Source: an uncultured Clostridia bacterium (GTDB lineage: Bacteria > Bacillota > Clostridia > Oscillospirales > Acutalibacteraceae). Taken from it: DNA of 8,626 nucleotides. Position 1 is the stretch's first letter. The number at the start of each line of letters is the position of its first letter. Shown one piece after another: positions 1-6,594 of the stretch. The notes under the pieces were generated by a model. That model ran no database searches, was not told the origin of the DNA, and saw only the letters and a list, made by a program, of their open reading frames with translations. The stretch lies in contig CANQIG010000067.1 of NCBI GenBank assembly GCA_947623765.1, forward strand, positions 1 to 8,626, read 5' to 3'. The position numbers were made by a program, and so were the translations under genes.

Positions 1-663
1 CTCCTCGGTCCAATTGTAGTCGTCGTTGCTCGGCCCGCAAGCGATCCGAAACACCCGATTCTCCCCGTAATCCCGGACATAGGTCTGATATCGGCGGTAG
101 TTATCCGCGTAAAACGAGGGACGCATATTCCCGCCGCAGCCCCAGTTCTCGTTGCCGACGCCGAAATATTTCACCTTCCACGGTTCTGGGTGGCCGTTTT
201 CCGAGCGGAGCGCCGCCATCGGCGATACGCCGTCAAACGTCATGTACTCCATCCATTCGCTCATCTCCTGCACCGTGCCGGAGCCGAGATTCCCGTTGAC
301 GTAGGGTTCGCAGCCGATCTGCCGGCAGAGCTCCATAAATTCGTGCGTGCCGAAGGAATTGTCCTCCGTGACGCCGCCCCAATGGGTGTTCACCATTTTC
401 TTGCGGGTCTCCTTCGGGCCGATGCCGTCCTTCCAGTGGTACTCGTCGGCAAAGCAGCCGCCCGGCCAGCGCAGGACGGGCAAACGAATGGCGCGGAGTG
501 CCTCCACCACATCGGTCCGCATCCCGTTTACGTTCGGGATCGAACTGTCTTCCCCGACGAACACGCCGTTATAGATGCATCTCCCGAGATGCTCCGAGAA
601 ATTGCCGTATAGGTTCCGGTTGATCCGCACGCCGGTCCCGCCGCCGATCTTGATCCTGTTCAT
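1..663 (-). CDS. GH51 alpha-L-arabinofuranosidase, N-terminal part (runs off left edge)
   Basis: The frame is open from the ATG at 663 to the window edge, giving 221 residues; GH51 enzymes are usually about 500, so a little under half is visible. The family is recognised from the early NLYGNFSEHLGRCIY stretch (residues 18-32), LRWPGGCFADEYHWKDGIGP (64-83) and YFGVGNENWGCGG (166-178). In known GH51 enzymes the Glu of the GNEN motif is the general acid/base; here it is E172 (codon 148-150). The nucleophile Glu lies beyond the edge. The enzyme is expected to release terminal alpha-L-arabinofuranosyl residues from arabinoxylan or arabinan oligosaccharides. No signal peptide is seen, so a cytoplasmic location is likely. 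The start is supported by GGGAGG at 671-676, seven bases upstream. It is divergent from the MATE gene at 856. Substrate preference (arabinoxylan versus arabinan) cannot be read from this part. Confidence 0.93.
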   Translation of the reverse strand, partial: MNRIKIGGGTGVRINRNLYGNFSEHLGRCIYNGVFVGEDSSIPNVNGMRTDVVEALRAIRLPVLRWPGGCFADEYHWKDGIGPKETRKKMVNTHWGGVTEDNSFGTHEFMELCRQIGCEPYVNGNLGSGTVQEMSEWMEYMTFDGVSPMAALRSENGHPEPWKVKYFGVGNENWGCGGNMRPSFYADNYRRYQTYVRDYGENRVFRIACGPSNDDYNWTEE

Positions 664-704
664 CGCGTTTCCTCCCAGATCCAGAAAGATTTTCCTTATG
701 GTCC

Positions 705-733
705 ATTATGCCAGAACTTTTCGGTTTTTGCAA
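705..733 (-). promoter_or_regulatory. Promoter of the GH51 gene
   Basis: Read on the minus strand there is a -35 element TTGCAA (728-733), a 17-base spacer and a -10 element CATAAT (705-710). The bases TGG directly upstream of the -10 fit an extended -10 (TGn). The predicted transcript leader is about 35 bases and contains the GGGAGG ribosome binding site. This is the expected layout for a sigma-A promoter. It is a reading from sequence only. Confidence 0.6.
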
Positions 734-746
734 GTGAAAATCACAA

Positions 747-774
747 TTCGGAGAATTTTTAGCACGCTTCCGAA
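747..774. promoter_or_regulatory. Inverted repeat between divergent promoters, candidate operator
   Basis: TTCGGA (747-752) and its exact complement TCCGAA (769-774) are separated by 16 bases. The pair lies between the -35 element of the GH51 promoter and that of the MATE promoter, so a bound regulator could affect both genes. Six-base arms can arise by chance in a region of this size, and no regulator can be assigned. Confidence 0.3.
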
Positions 775-781
775 CAGAACG

Positions 782-810
782 TTTACTTTGCGGTCGTTTT
801 CTGCTATACT
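782..810 (+). promoter_or_regulatory. Promoter of the first MATE gene
   Basis: A -35-like TTTACT (782-787), a 17-base spacer and a -10 TATACT (805-810) precede the gene. TGC directly before the -10 makes an extended -10 element, which would compensate for the weaker -35. Transcription would start near 817, about 40 bases before the ATG at 856, and include the AAGGAA ribosome binding site at 841-846. Confidence 0.6.
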
Positions 811-855
811 TATTCTTGAAGTTTTCGCAGAAACCGAAAGAAGGAACCGCAAACC

Positions 856-2217
856 ATGACAAAAGCAGAATTCAAATCCTACCTTGGCGATAAGCCGTTC
901 TACTTAAATGTGGCGAAGATTGCCATCCCGATCTCGCTGCAGGGCCTCATCACCATCGGCGTCAACATGATGGACACCGTGATGCTCGGGAAGCTCGGCG
1001 AGGTCGCGATCTCCGCCTCGAGCCTTGCGAACCAGTTCATCACGCTGTTCCAGATCTGCTGCATGGGGATGGGCATGGGTGCGTCGGTGCTGACCTCCCG
1101 CTTCTGGGGAATGCAGAACATCCCCTCGCTCAAGAAGTCCGTCACAATCATGTACCGGCTCTGCTTCTTCATCGGTCTCGCGTTCACCGTTGCGACCATC
1201 GTCGCGCCCGGCGCGCTGATGCAGATCTACACCACCGACGCGGACGTCATCCGCGAGGGCATCGGTTACTTCAAATGGAGCATTCCCTGCTACTGGCTCC
1301 TCGGCTTCTCCCTGACGACCACCATCGTCCTGCGCAGCATCGGGCAGGCCCGGCTGCCGCTCATCTGCTCCCTCGCGGCGTTTTTCATCAACGTGTTTTT
1401 CAACTGGGTCTTCATCTTCGGAAAGCTCGGCGCTCCGGCGATGGGCGTGCAGGGCGCGGCCCTCGGAACGCTGATCTCCCGCTCCTTTGAGTTCTGCTTT
1501 ATCTGCGGCTATTTTCTCTTTATTGAGAAGAAGATCGCCTACCGCATCCGGGATCTTTTGATGAAATGCGGCGATCTAGTGAAGGAATATCTCAAGATCA
1601 GCATTCCTGTGCTGATCAGCGATTCCCTGCTTGGCCTCGGCAACAACGCCGTCGCGATGGTCATCGGCCGTCTCGGCCCGAACTTTGTCTCCGCAAACGC
1701 CATCACGACCGTCACGATGCAGCTCTCCACAGTGTTCATCCAGGGTATCTCCAATGCCAGTTCGATCATCACCGGGCACACGCTCGGGCAGGGCGACGTG
1801 GACCGCGCCCAGCGGCAGGGCTTCACGTTCCTCGGGCTCGGCGCGGTGATCGGCGTGGTCGCGGGCGGCTTTATCGCACTCGTCAGCGACCTCGTCATCA
1901 GCTTCTATGACATCACTCCGGACACGCGGATCATCGCCGAAAAGCTGATGCTCGCGATCGGCTTTATCGTCGTGTTCCAATCGGTCAACTCCATTTTGAC
2001 GAAGGGTGTGCTGCGCGGCGGCGGCGACACCCGCTTCCTGATGGTCGCGGACATTCTCTTCCTTTGGGCGGCCAGCGTTCCGCTCGGCGCGCTCGCCGGA
2101 CTGGTCTGGCATTTGGACCCGTTCCTCATCTACACGTTTCTGAAGATCGACCAGATCATCAAGGCATTCTGGTGCGTTTTCCGGCTGAAGAGCCGCAAGT
2201 GGATCAAGAAGATCTGA
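856..2217 (+). CDS. MATE family efflux transporter (first of three)
   Basis: A 453-residue integral membrane protein of normal MATE length, expected to have 12 membrane helices in two MatE repeats and to export cationic or amphipathic compounds by Na+ or H+ antiport. The internal repeat is visible: VLRSIGQARLP (residues 158-168) in the N-half and VLRGGGDTRF (385-394) at the matching place in the C-half. An Asp in the first helix (D40, in NMMDTVMLG) sits where MATE proteins of the NorM/DinF type carry a conserved Asp; this alignment is by eye. The start is supported by AAGGAA at 841-846, nine bases upstream. The C-terminus is short and basic (KSRKWIKKI), probably cytoplasmic. It is transcribed away from the GH51 gene and followed by its own terminator, so it looks monocistronic. 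The substrate cannot be told from sequence. Confidence 0.93.
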   Translation: MTKAEFKSYLGDKPFYLNVAKIAIPISLQGLITIGVNMMDTVMLGKLGEVAISASSLANQFITLFQICCMGMGMGASVLTSRFWGMQNIPSLKKSVTIMYRLCFFIGLAFTVATIVAPGALMQIYTTDADVIREGIGYFKWSIPCYWLLGFSLTTTIVLRSIGQARLPLICSLAAFFINVFFNWVFIFGKLGAPAMGVQGAALGTLISRSFEFCFICGYFLFIEKKIAYRIRDLLMKCGDLVKEYLKISIPVLISDSLLGLGNNAVAMVIGRLGPNFVSANAITTVTMQLSTVFIQGISNASSIITGHTLGQGDVDRAQRQGFTFLGLGAVIGVVAGGFIALVSDLVISFYDITPDTRIIAEKLMLAIGFIVVFQSVNSILTKGVLRGGGDTRFLMVADILFLWAASVPLGALAGLVWHLDPFLIYTFLKIDQIIKAFWCVFRLKSRKWIKKI

Positions 2218-2286
2218 CGCGCCGACAGACGTTACGGGTTTTTCCTGTCCTGCGGAGCACACTAAATCGACACTTTACACCAAGCC

Positions 2287-2317
2287 GCGGCAAGGAGCGA
2301 TCCTTGCCGCTTCCTTT
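2287..2317 (+). terminator. Rho-independent terminator after the first MATE gene
   Basis: A perfect 10-base-pair stem (GCGGCAAGGA at 2287-2296 with TCCTTGCCGC at 2301-2310) closes a GCGA loop of the GNRA type, followed by TTCCTTT (2311-2317). It starts 70 bases after the MATE stop codon. The T-tail is interrupted by two C bases, so termination may be incomplete. Confidence 0.7.
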
Positions 2318-2365
2318 CGAGATTCCCGACCGTTTTCCATGCGTAGAGCCTTTTCCCCACTTTTG

Positions 2366-2378
2366 CAACCGCCGGTTG
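2366..2378. repeat. Small palindrome upstream of the XRE gene, candidate operator
   Basis: CAACC (2366-2370), GCC, GGTTG (2374-2378) form a 13-base palindrome about 105 bases before the XRE start. It overlaps a TTGACG sequence (2376-2381) that resembles a -35 box but has no -10 at the right spacing. XRE proteins often bind short palindromes near their own promoter. The arms are only five bases, so this is weak. Confidence 0.2.
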
Positions 2379-2423
2379 ACGGATTTCCAGCCTGACTTGG
2401 TGGTATTCAATCGCAAAATCGGC

Positions 2424-2429
2424 TATGAT
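2424..2429 (+). promoter_or_regulatory. Possible -10 element of the XRE gene
   Basis: TATGAT at 2424-2429 matches the -10 consensus at five of six bases and lies 54 bases before the XRE start codon. No convincing -35 box is found 16-18 bases upstream. The rest of the 266-base gap between the MATE stop and the XRE start holds the terminator at 2287-2317 and no other recognisable feature. Confidence 0.3.
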
Positions 2430-2483
2430 CTTCTCAGCGGCAGGCGCGAAGGACTGCCGACTCATCCTGTGGAGGAAAGAAAA

Positions 2484-3455
2484 ATGATCTTGGCAGAAAA
2501 AATCATGCATTTGAGAAAAAAGAACGGCTGGTCGCAGGAGGAGCTTGCAGAGAAGGTCCAGGTCTCGCGGCAGGCGGTCTCCAAATGGGAGAGCGTGCAG
2601 AGCGTGCCGGACTTGGAAAAAATTCTGGCGCTGAGCAGGCTTTTCGGCGTCACGACGGATTACCTTCTCAAGGATGAGATCGAAGAGGAAGCATACACAG
2701 GCGAGACGGAGGGGACCGCCGTCAAGAGGGTCTCTCTCGAACTTGCAAACAGGTATCTGGCGTGGAGAAATAAGGCGGCCAAGCGCATCGCCGCAGCCAC
2801 CTTCCTGTGTATCGTCTCCGTGATCCCGCTGCTTCTTTTCGGAGCGGCAACACTTGTGTACCCAATTCCTGAGACCTTGGCCGCTGGCGCGGGACTCACC
2901 ATTCTTGTCATCCTTGTGCTTGCCGCCGTCGCGATTTTCATCTACTGCGGCTTTTTGAACACTCAGTTCGAGTTTATCGAGAAAGGTCAGTTTGAAGCGG
3001 AATATGGCGTGGAGGGCATGGTAAAAGAACAGCAGAAAGCGTATCGGCCCGCTTATGTAAGATACAATATCGCTGCCGTCTGTCTGTGCATTCTCTCCCC
3101 GGTCCCTCTCTTTCTCGGCATAGTCACAGCGAAAGAGTTCATTATGGCGGCCATGCTGGCGGTCACGCTGCTCCTTGCGGGAAGCGGCGCGGTTCTCTTT
3201 ACGTACGCCGGCGTGCGCTGGGCGAGTATGCAGAAGCTCCTGCGGGAGGGCAACTACGCGCGGCGGGACGAAAGAAGGGCCCGCGTCCGGACAACCATCT
3301 CCACAGCCTACTGGCTGACCGCGACCGCCGTGTACCTCGGCTGGAGCTTTTTGACGGAGGGCTGGAAGACGACGTGGGTCGTCTGGCCGATCGCCGGCAT
3401 CCTTTTTGCGGCAGTCATGTCTCTCTGCAACCTGTGGATGGACAGAGAAAAGTGA
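2484..3455 (+). CDS. XRE-family helix-turn-helix protein with multi-span membrane C-terminus
   Basis: A 323-residue protein. Residues 2-62 are a Cro/C1-type helix-turn-helix domain, with the recognition region at 17-36 (key residues SQEELAEK and SRQAVSKWE) and the usual closing VPDLEKILALSRLFGVTTDYLL. An acidic linker (64-78) leads to hydrophobic stretches at about 103-126, 132-155, 194-213, 219-242, 272-290 and 297-316, predicting six membrane segments. A charged stretch (160-190) lies between the second and third. This two-part layout is common in Firmicutes HTH proteins of unknown signal. The start is set by GGAGGA at 2471-2476, seven bases before the ATG; the same frame is open back into the MATE gene, but that extension overlaps MATE coding sequence and has no HTH. 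It may control the neighbouring MATE genes or itself; no target is shown. Confidence 0.88.
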   Translation: MILAEKIMHLRKKNGWSQEELAEKVQVSRQAVSKWESVQSVPDLEKILALSRLFGVTTDYLLKDEIEEEAYTGETEGTAVKRVSLELANRYLAWRNKAAKRIAAATFLCIVSVIPLLLFGAATLVYPIPETLAAGAGLTILVILVLAAVAIFIYCGFLNTQFEFIEKGQFEAEYGVEGMVKEQQKAYRPAYVRYNIAAVCLCILSPVPLFLGIVTAKEFIMAAMLAVTLLLAGSGAVLFTYAGVRWASMQKLLREGNYARRDERRARVRTTISTAYWLTATAVYLGWSFLTEGWKTTWVVWPIAGILFAAVMSLCNLWMDREK

Positions 3456-3516
3456 GCGAAAACGCTGCCCAACTACCTTCTAATCTGCTGTAAAAATCAA
3501 TCCGAACACATATGAA

Positions 3517-3544
3517 AACGGCGCAGCTTCGAGGCCGCGCCGTT
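3517..3544. terminator. Bidirectional terminator hairpin between convergent genes
   Basis: AACGGCGC (3517-3524) pairs exactly with GCGCCGTT (3537-3544) around a 12-base loop that can form two further GC pairs. On the minus strand the stem runs into TTTTC, serving the second MATE gene, whose stop is 35 bases upstream on that strand. On the plus strand the following sequence (GTTCTGTCTCT) is only moderately T-rich, serving the XRE gene. Confidence 0.7.
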
Positions 3545-3558
3545 GTTCTGTCTCTATT

Positions 3559-3580
3559 AGGTCATCTAAATGACTTTTTT
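3559..3580 (+). terminator. Second terminator, plus strand, after the XRE gene
   Basis: GTCAT (3561-3565), loop CTAA, ATGAC (3570-3574), then TTTTTT (3575-3580). The stem can be extended by a G-T and an A-T pair using 3559-3560. The stem is short but the T-run is clean. It abuts, and its T-run overlaps by two bases, the stop codon of the convergent MATE gene (3579-3581). It would catch read-through from the XRE gene before it enters the MATE gene antisense. Confidence 0.55.
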
Positions 3581-4991
3581 ATTTGTCGGACAGATCCACC
3601 GGGTCTGTGGAGAGAATGATGGACTTCTTCTTCCAGCGCCCCCAGCGATAGGTGATGACGGTGAGCACAGCGCCGATCACCCAGCTCGCGAGCAGGGAGA
3701 TGAAGATGCAGTCCGGGGAACCCATCGGGTTGCCGTTGCGGGTCAGGAACTCAAGGCCGTAGGCGATCGGAACACGGATGACGACCGTCGTGATGATGGA
3801 GATCCACATCGGGGTCATCGTATCGCCCGCGCCGCGCATCACGCCGGAGAGGATCTGGGTGACGCCCATCGCGATATATCCGACGGCGAGGATACGCATC
3901 ATGTGGACCGCCCCTTGAATCACAGCCTCGGTCGAGGTGAAGAGCTCCATCAGGTAACGGCCGAAAATGAGGATCAACGCGACAAGGATCGCGGAGACGA
4001 TGATGCCGATGCGCATCCCGTCCTTCGTGCCCTTCTCGACGCGGTCCATCCGGTTCGCGCCGATGTTCTGCCCGGCAAAAGTCGACATCGCCGTGCCGAA
4101 GGTGAAGTTCGGCATCATCGCGAAGCCGTCCACGCGCATGACAACGGTCGAGACCGCGATGATCTCCGTGCCGAAACTGTTGGTCAGGGACTGGACGATG
4201 ACCATGGCGAAGGAGAAGATCGCCTGCGTCAGGCCGCTCGGCAGGCCGAGGCGGATGAGCTGAAACACGAGGTTCTTCCTCGGGACCAGCGTTTTCAGCG
4301 TGATCTCCATGACGTCCTTCATACGCAGCATACGCCAGATGCAGAGAATGCTCGAGATGAGCTGGGAAATGATCGTCGCCCATGCGGCGCCGGCGATCCC
4401 CATTTTGAAGCCCGCGACAAAGAGCACATCGAGAACGATATTCAGCCCACAGGCGACCATCAGGAAGATCAGCGGCATGATCGAATCGCCAAGCCCGCGC
4501 AGAATACCGGAAATGATGTTGTAGTAGGCGGATCCCAGCATTCCAAGGAACAAAATGACGAGATACTGGCAGGCCATATCATAAATGTCCGCCGGTGTCT
4601 GCAGAACGCGCATCATCCACGGCGTGATCAGCGGCCCGATCACCGTGATGAGCAGCGAGGTCAGGAGCGTCGCCGTCATCGTGGTGCCGACGGCAAGAGA
4701 CAAGCTGTTCTTGTCCTTCGCGCCGTAATACTGAGACGTCATGATGCTCGCGCCGACGGAAACGCCCATGAAAAGCACCAGCAGCAGATTGATGGCCGGG
4801 CCGCTCGCGCCGATGGCGGCGAGCGCGCCGTCGCCCACGAACTGTCCCACAACGATGGAGTCCACCGTGCTATACAACTGCTGCGCGATATTGCCGATGA
4901 GGAGCGGCACCGCGAAACGTATGAGATTGGAAGCCGGCTTGCCGACCGTCATATCCTGCGCCCCGAAGAGCGCAGCGAATTTACCTGCCAT
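3579..4991 (-). CDS. MATE family efflux transporter (second of three)
   Basis: A 470-residue membrane protein, typical MATE length, expected to have 12 helices in two MatE repeats and to act as a cation-coupled exporter in the cytoplasmic membrane. The repeat signatures are ILRGLGDS (residues 163-170) and VMRGAGDT (384-391). AGQNIGANRMDRVEKG (306-321) is the conserved loop seen in the DinF/YoeA-like MATE group. D44 in the first helix (STVDSIVVG) matches the conserved Asp of many family members. The tail from about 453 is hydrophilic and probably cytoplasmic. The ATG at 4991 is preceded by a G-rich site (GGGGG at 5001-5005) nine bases upstream, which is not a perfect Shine-Dalgarno but is the only one available. 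It has its own promoter and ends at a bidirectional terminator, so it is likely a single-gene unit. Substrate unknown. Confidence 0.93.
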   Translation of the reverse strand: MAGKFAALFGAQDMTVGKPASNLIRFAVPLLIGNIAQQLYSTVDSIVVGQFVGDGALAAIGASGPAINLLLVLFMGVSVGASIMTSQYYGAKDKNSLSLAVGTTMTATLLTSLLITVIGPLITPWMMRVLQTPADIYDMACQYLVILFLGMLGSAYYNIISGILRGLGDSIMPLIFLMVACGLNIVLDVLFVAGFKMGIAGAAWATIISQLISSILCIWRMLRMKDVMEITLKTLVPRKNLVFQLIRLGLPSGLTQAIFSFAMVIVQSLTNSFGTEIIAVSTVVMRVDGFAMMPNFTFGTAMSTFAGQNIGANRMDRVEKGTKDGMRIGIIVSAILVALILIFGRYLMELFTSTEAVIQGAVHMMRILAVGYIAMGVTQILSGVMRGAGDTMTPMWISIITTVVIRVPIAYGLEFLTRNGNPMGSPDCIFISLLASWVIGAVLTVITYRWGRWKKKSIILSTDPVDLSDK

Positions 4992-5030
4992 ATTGCAATT
5001 CCCCCAAACCTCGATAAAGTTCTTGGTTAT

Positions 5031-5059
5031 AGTCTACCAGATTCGTAAGCGCTCGTCAA
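5031..5059 (-). promoter_or_regulatory. Promoter of the second MATE gene
   Basis: On the minus strand TTGACG (5054-5059), a 17-base spacer and TAGACT (5031-5036) form a sigma-A-like promoter. TGG immediately before the -10 gives an extended -10. A TATAAC just downstream is too far from the -35 (22 bases) to be the main -10. The leader would be roughly 33 bases. Confidence 0.55.
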
Positions 5060-5061
5060 TA

Positions 5062-5082
5062 GCGGATTTCAAGAATTTCCGC
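5062..5082. repeat. Imperfect palindrome next to the second MATE promoter
   Basis: GCGGA (5062-5066) and TCCGC (5078-5082) flank an AT-rich centre, two bases from the -35 box of the second MATE promoter. It may be an operator or activator site. It could instead form a weak RNA hairpin after the third MATE gene (stop at 5133), but no T-run follows it on that strand. Confidence 0.25.
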
Positions 5083-5132
5083 ATAAAATTTCAAAAACAT
5101 CGGGAAAGTTTGCGTGGATTTGGCACAAAACC

Positions 5133-6524
5133 TCAATCCAATGCCTCCCGCTCCTTCCGCTTCATCTCCCGCCAGACCGTGCAGAGCATCGTGATGTAGC
5201 ACGCGCCGCCGCCGACAAAATTCGAGATCGCCTCCGCGAGGAACACGCCGTTCACGCCGAGCCCGAAGAAGTGCGGCAGGACGAGCGTCAGCGGGATCAC
5301 AATGACGACCTTGCGCAGCAGCGAAAAGAAGATCGCCTGCTTCGCGCGGCCCAGCGCCTGTACGACCGTCTGCCCCGCCATTTGCAGGGACATCATGAAA
5401 TAGCCGAAGAAATAGATGAACATCGCGTTGACACAGGCGTCCGTGAGCGTGGGATCGTCGTTGAAGATCGCGATGAAGAAGCACGGGAAAAACATCAAAA
5501 GCAGCCAAATGAGCGTCGTGAACGCGACGCAGAGCAGCGTCACGAAGACGATGGCCGAGCGCACGCGGCGGTACTTTCCCGCGCCGTAGTTGAATCCGAT
5601 CACCGGGTTCGCCGCCTGCGTAAAGCCCTGCACCGGCGCGGAGGTGATCTCCCGGACGGAATTGATGACAGTCATCACGCCGACGTAGAGGTCGCCGCCA
5701 AACTGCGAGAGCGTCGTGTTGCAGATCCCCTGTACGGCGCTCGTGGTAAAGCCCATCACGAATCCGGCGATGCCGAGCGAGACGATCTCCTTCACGAGCT
5801 TCCAGCGGAGCCGCATATCGGAGAACCGAAGCCGGTACATGGTCTTCTTCCCCGTGAGGAACAAAACCACCCAGATCGCGGAAGCCATCTGCGAAAGGAC
5901 CGTCGCGAGCGCCGCGCCTGTCACGCCAAGACCAAGGACGAAGATAAAGACCGGATCGAGCGCGATGTTCAATACCGCGCCGATCAGAACGGTCAGCATT
6001 CCCTTTGTGGAAAAGCCCTGCGCGTTGATGAATCCGTTCATCCCGAGCGAGATCATCACGAACACGCTGCCGAGCATATAGACCGTGATATAGCTGTTCG
6101 CATACGGGAACGTCTCGTCGCTCGCGCCGAACGCATAGAGAAACGGCTTCTTGATGAGCAGCACGAGCACCGTCAGGAGCAGACCGGTCCCGACAAGCAG
6201 GAAGAACGTGTTGTTCATGACGAGCGAGGCGCGTTCCTTGAACTGCGTCCCTTTTTCGTTCTGCGCTGCACCGCGCGCCATGGAGAACAGCGGCGTTCCT
6301 CCAGACCCGAACAGGTTCGCGAACGCCGTGACCATGAGGAGGATCGGAAACGTCAGCCCGACACCGGTCAGGGCATCCACGGAGTCCTCTCCGAGCCGCC
6401 CGATGTACATCCGATCCACCAGATTGTACAACACATTGACGAGCTGCGCCATGACAAGGGGCACAGCGAGCCGAAGGATGCCCGAAGAAACGCGTCCCTC
6501 CGAAAAATCGCCGTTTTGCCGCAT
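5133..6524 (-). CDS. MATE family efflux transporter, MepA-like (third of three)
   Basis: A 463-residue membrane exporter with two MatE repeats and about 12 helices. The first helix carries NLVDRMYIG (residues 34-42, D37) followed by DALTGVGLTFPI (50-61), a pattern typical of the MepA-like MATE group of Firmicutes. NAQGFSTKGM (167-176) and ALGRAKQA (390-397) are the repeat-equivalent loops, and FNYGAGKYRRVR (311-322) is the conserved mid-protein loop. The start at 6524 is chosen because a strongly purine-rich site (AGAGGGGGG, 6532-6540) lies seven bases upstream and the MATE homology begins just after it. The frame stays open back to 6887, but that part overlaps the GH3 gene and reads as Arg-rich shadow sequence. 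It follows the GH3 gene by 68 bases on the same strand without a clear promoter, which suggests partial co-transcription. MepA relatives export cationic dyes and drugs; the substrate here is unknown. Confidence 0.93.
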   Translation of the reverse strand: MRQNGDFSEGRVSSGILRLAVPLVMAQLVNVLYNLVDRMYIGRLGEDSVDALTGVGLTFPILLMVTAFANLFGSGGTPLFSMARGAAQNEKGTQFKERASLVMNNTFFLLVGTGLLLTVLVLLIKKPFLYAFGASDETFPYANSYITVYMLGSVFVMISLGMNGFINAQGFSTKGMLTVLIGAVLNIALDPVFIFVLGLGVTGAALATVLSQMASAIWVVLFLTGKKTMYRLRFSDMRLRWKLVKEIVSLGIAGFVMGFTTSAVQGICNTTLSQFGGDLYVGVMTVINSVREITSAPVQGFTQAANPVIGFNYGAGKYRRVRSAIVFVTLLCVAFTTLIWLLLMFFPCFFIAIFNDDPTLTDACVNAMFIYFFGYFMMSLQMAGQTVVQALGRAKQAIFFSLLRKVVIVIPLTLVLPHFFGLGVNGVFLAEAISNFVGGGACYITMLCTVWREMKRKEREALD

Positions 6525-6561
6525 GAGCCAGCCCCCCTCTTTTTTAATGTTCGGAAGAAGC

Positions 6562-6594
6562 GGGCCGCCGAAGCGGCCCTTTCCCTCTTTTTTT
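6562..6594. terminator. Stable hairpin between the GH3 and third MATE genes
   Basis: GGGCCGC (6562-6568) pairs exactly with GCGGCCC (6573-6579). Read in the direction of the flanking genes (minus) the loop is TTCG closed by C-G, an especially stable tetraloop, but the tail after the stem is GCTTCTTCC, a weak terminator tail. Read on the plus strand the tail is TTTCCCTCTTTTTTT, a good one, although no plus-strand gene precedes it. It may be a leaky terminator or an RNA-stabilising structure for the GH3 message, and an efficient stop for antisense transcription. Confidence 0.6.

Noticed and set aside
190..612. A 140-codon plus-strand open frame in the GH51 region
   Set aside because: It lies antisense to the GH51 coding frame, which has clear family motifs over its whole length.
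1576..2262. A 228-codon minus-strand open frame opposite the first MATE gene
   Set aside because: Charged low-complexity composition, antisense to a clear MATE gene, no domain seen.
2064..2483. N-terminal extension of the XRE gene
   Set aside because: It overlaps the end of the first MATE gene and crosses a terminator; a strong ribosome binding site and the HTH domain both begin at 2471-2484.
3570..5048. A 492-codon open frame on the plus strand opposite the second MATE gene
   Set aside because: It is exactly antisense to a well-supported MATE gene and encodes a low-complexity His/Asp/Arg-rich chain with no recognisable domain. This is the usual shadow of hydrophobic codons in GC-rich DNA.
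856..6524. Recent tandem duplication of MATE genes
   Set aside because: The three proteins differ strongly in their loops and in the motifs after the first helix, and show only general family similarity by eye.
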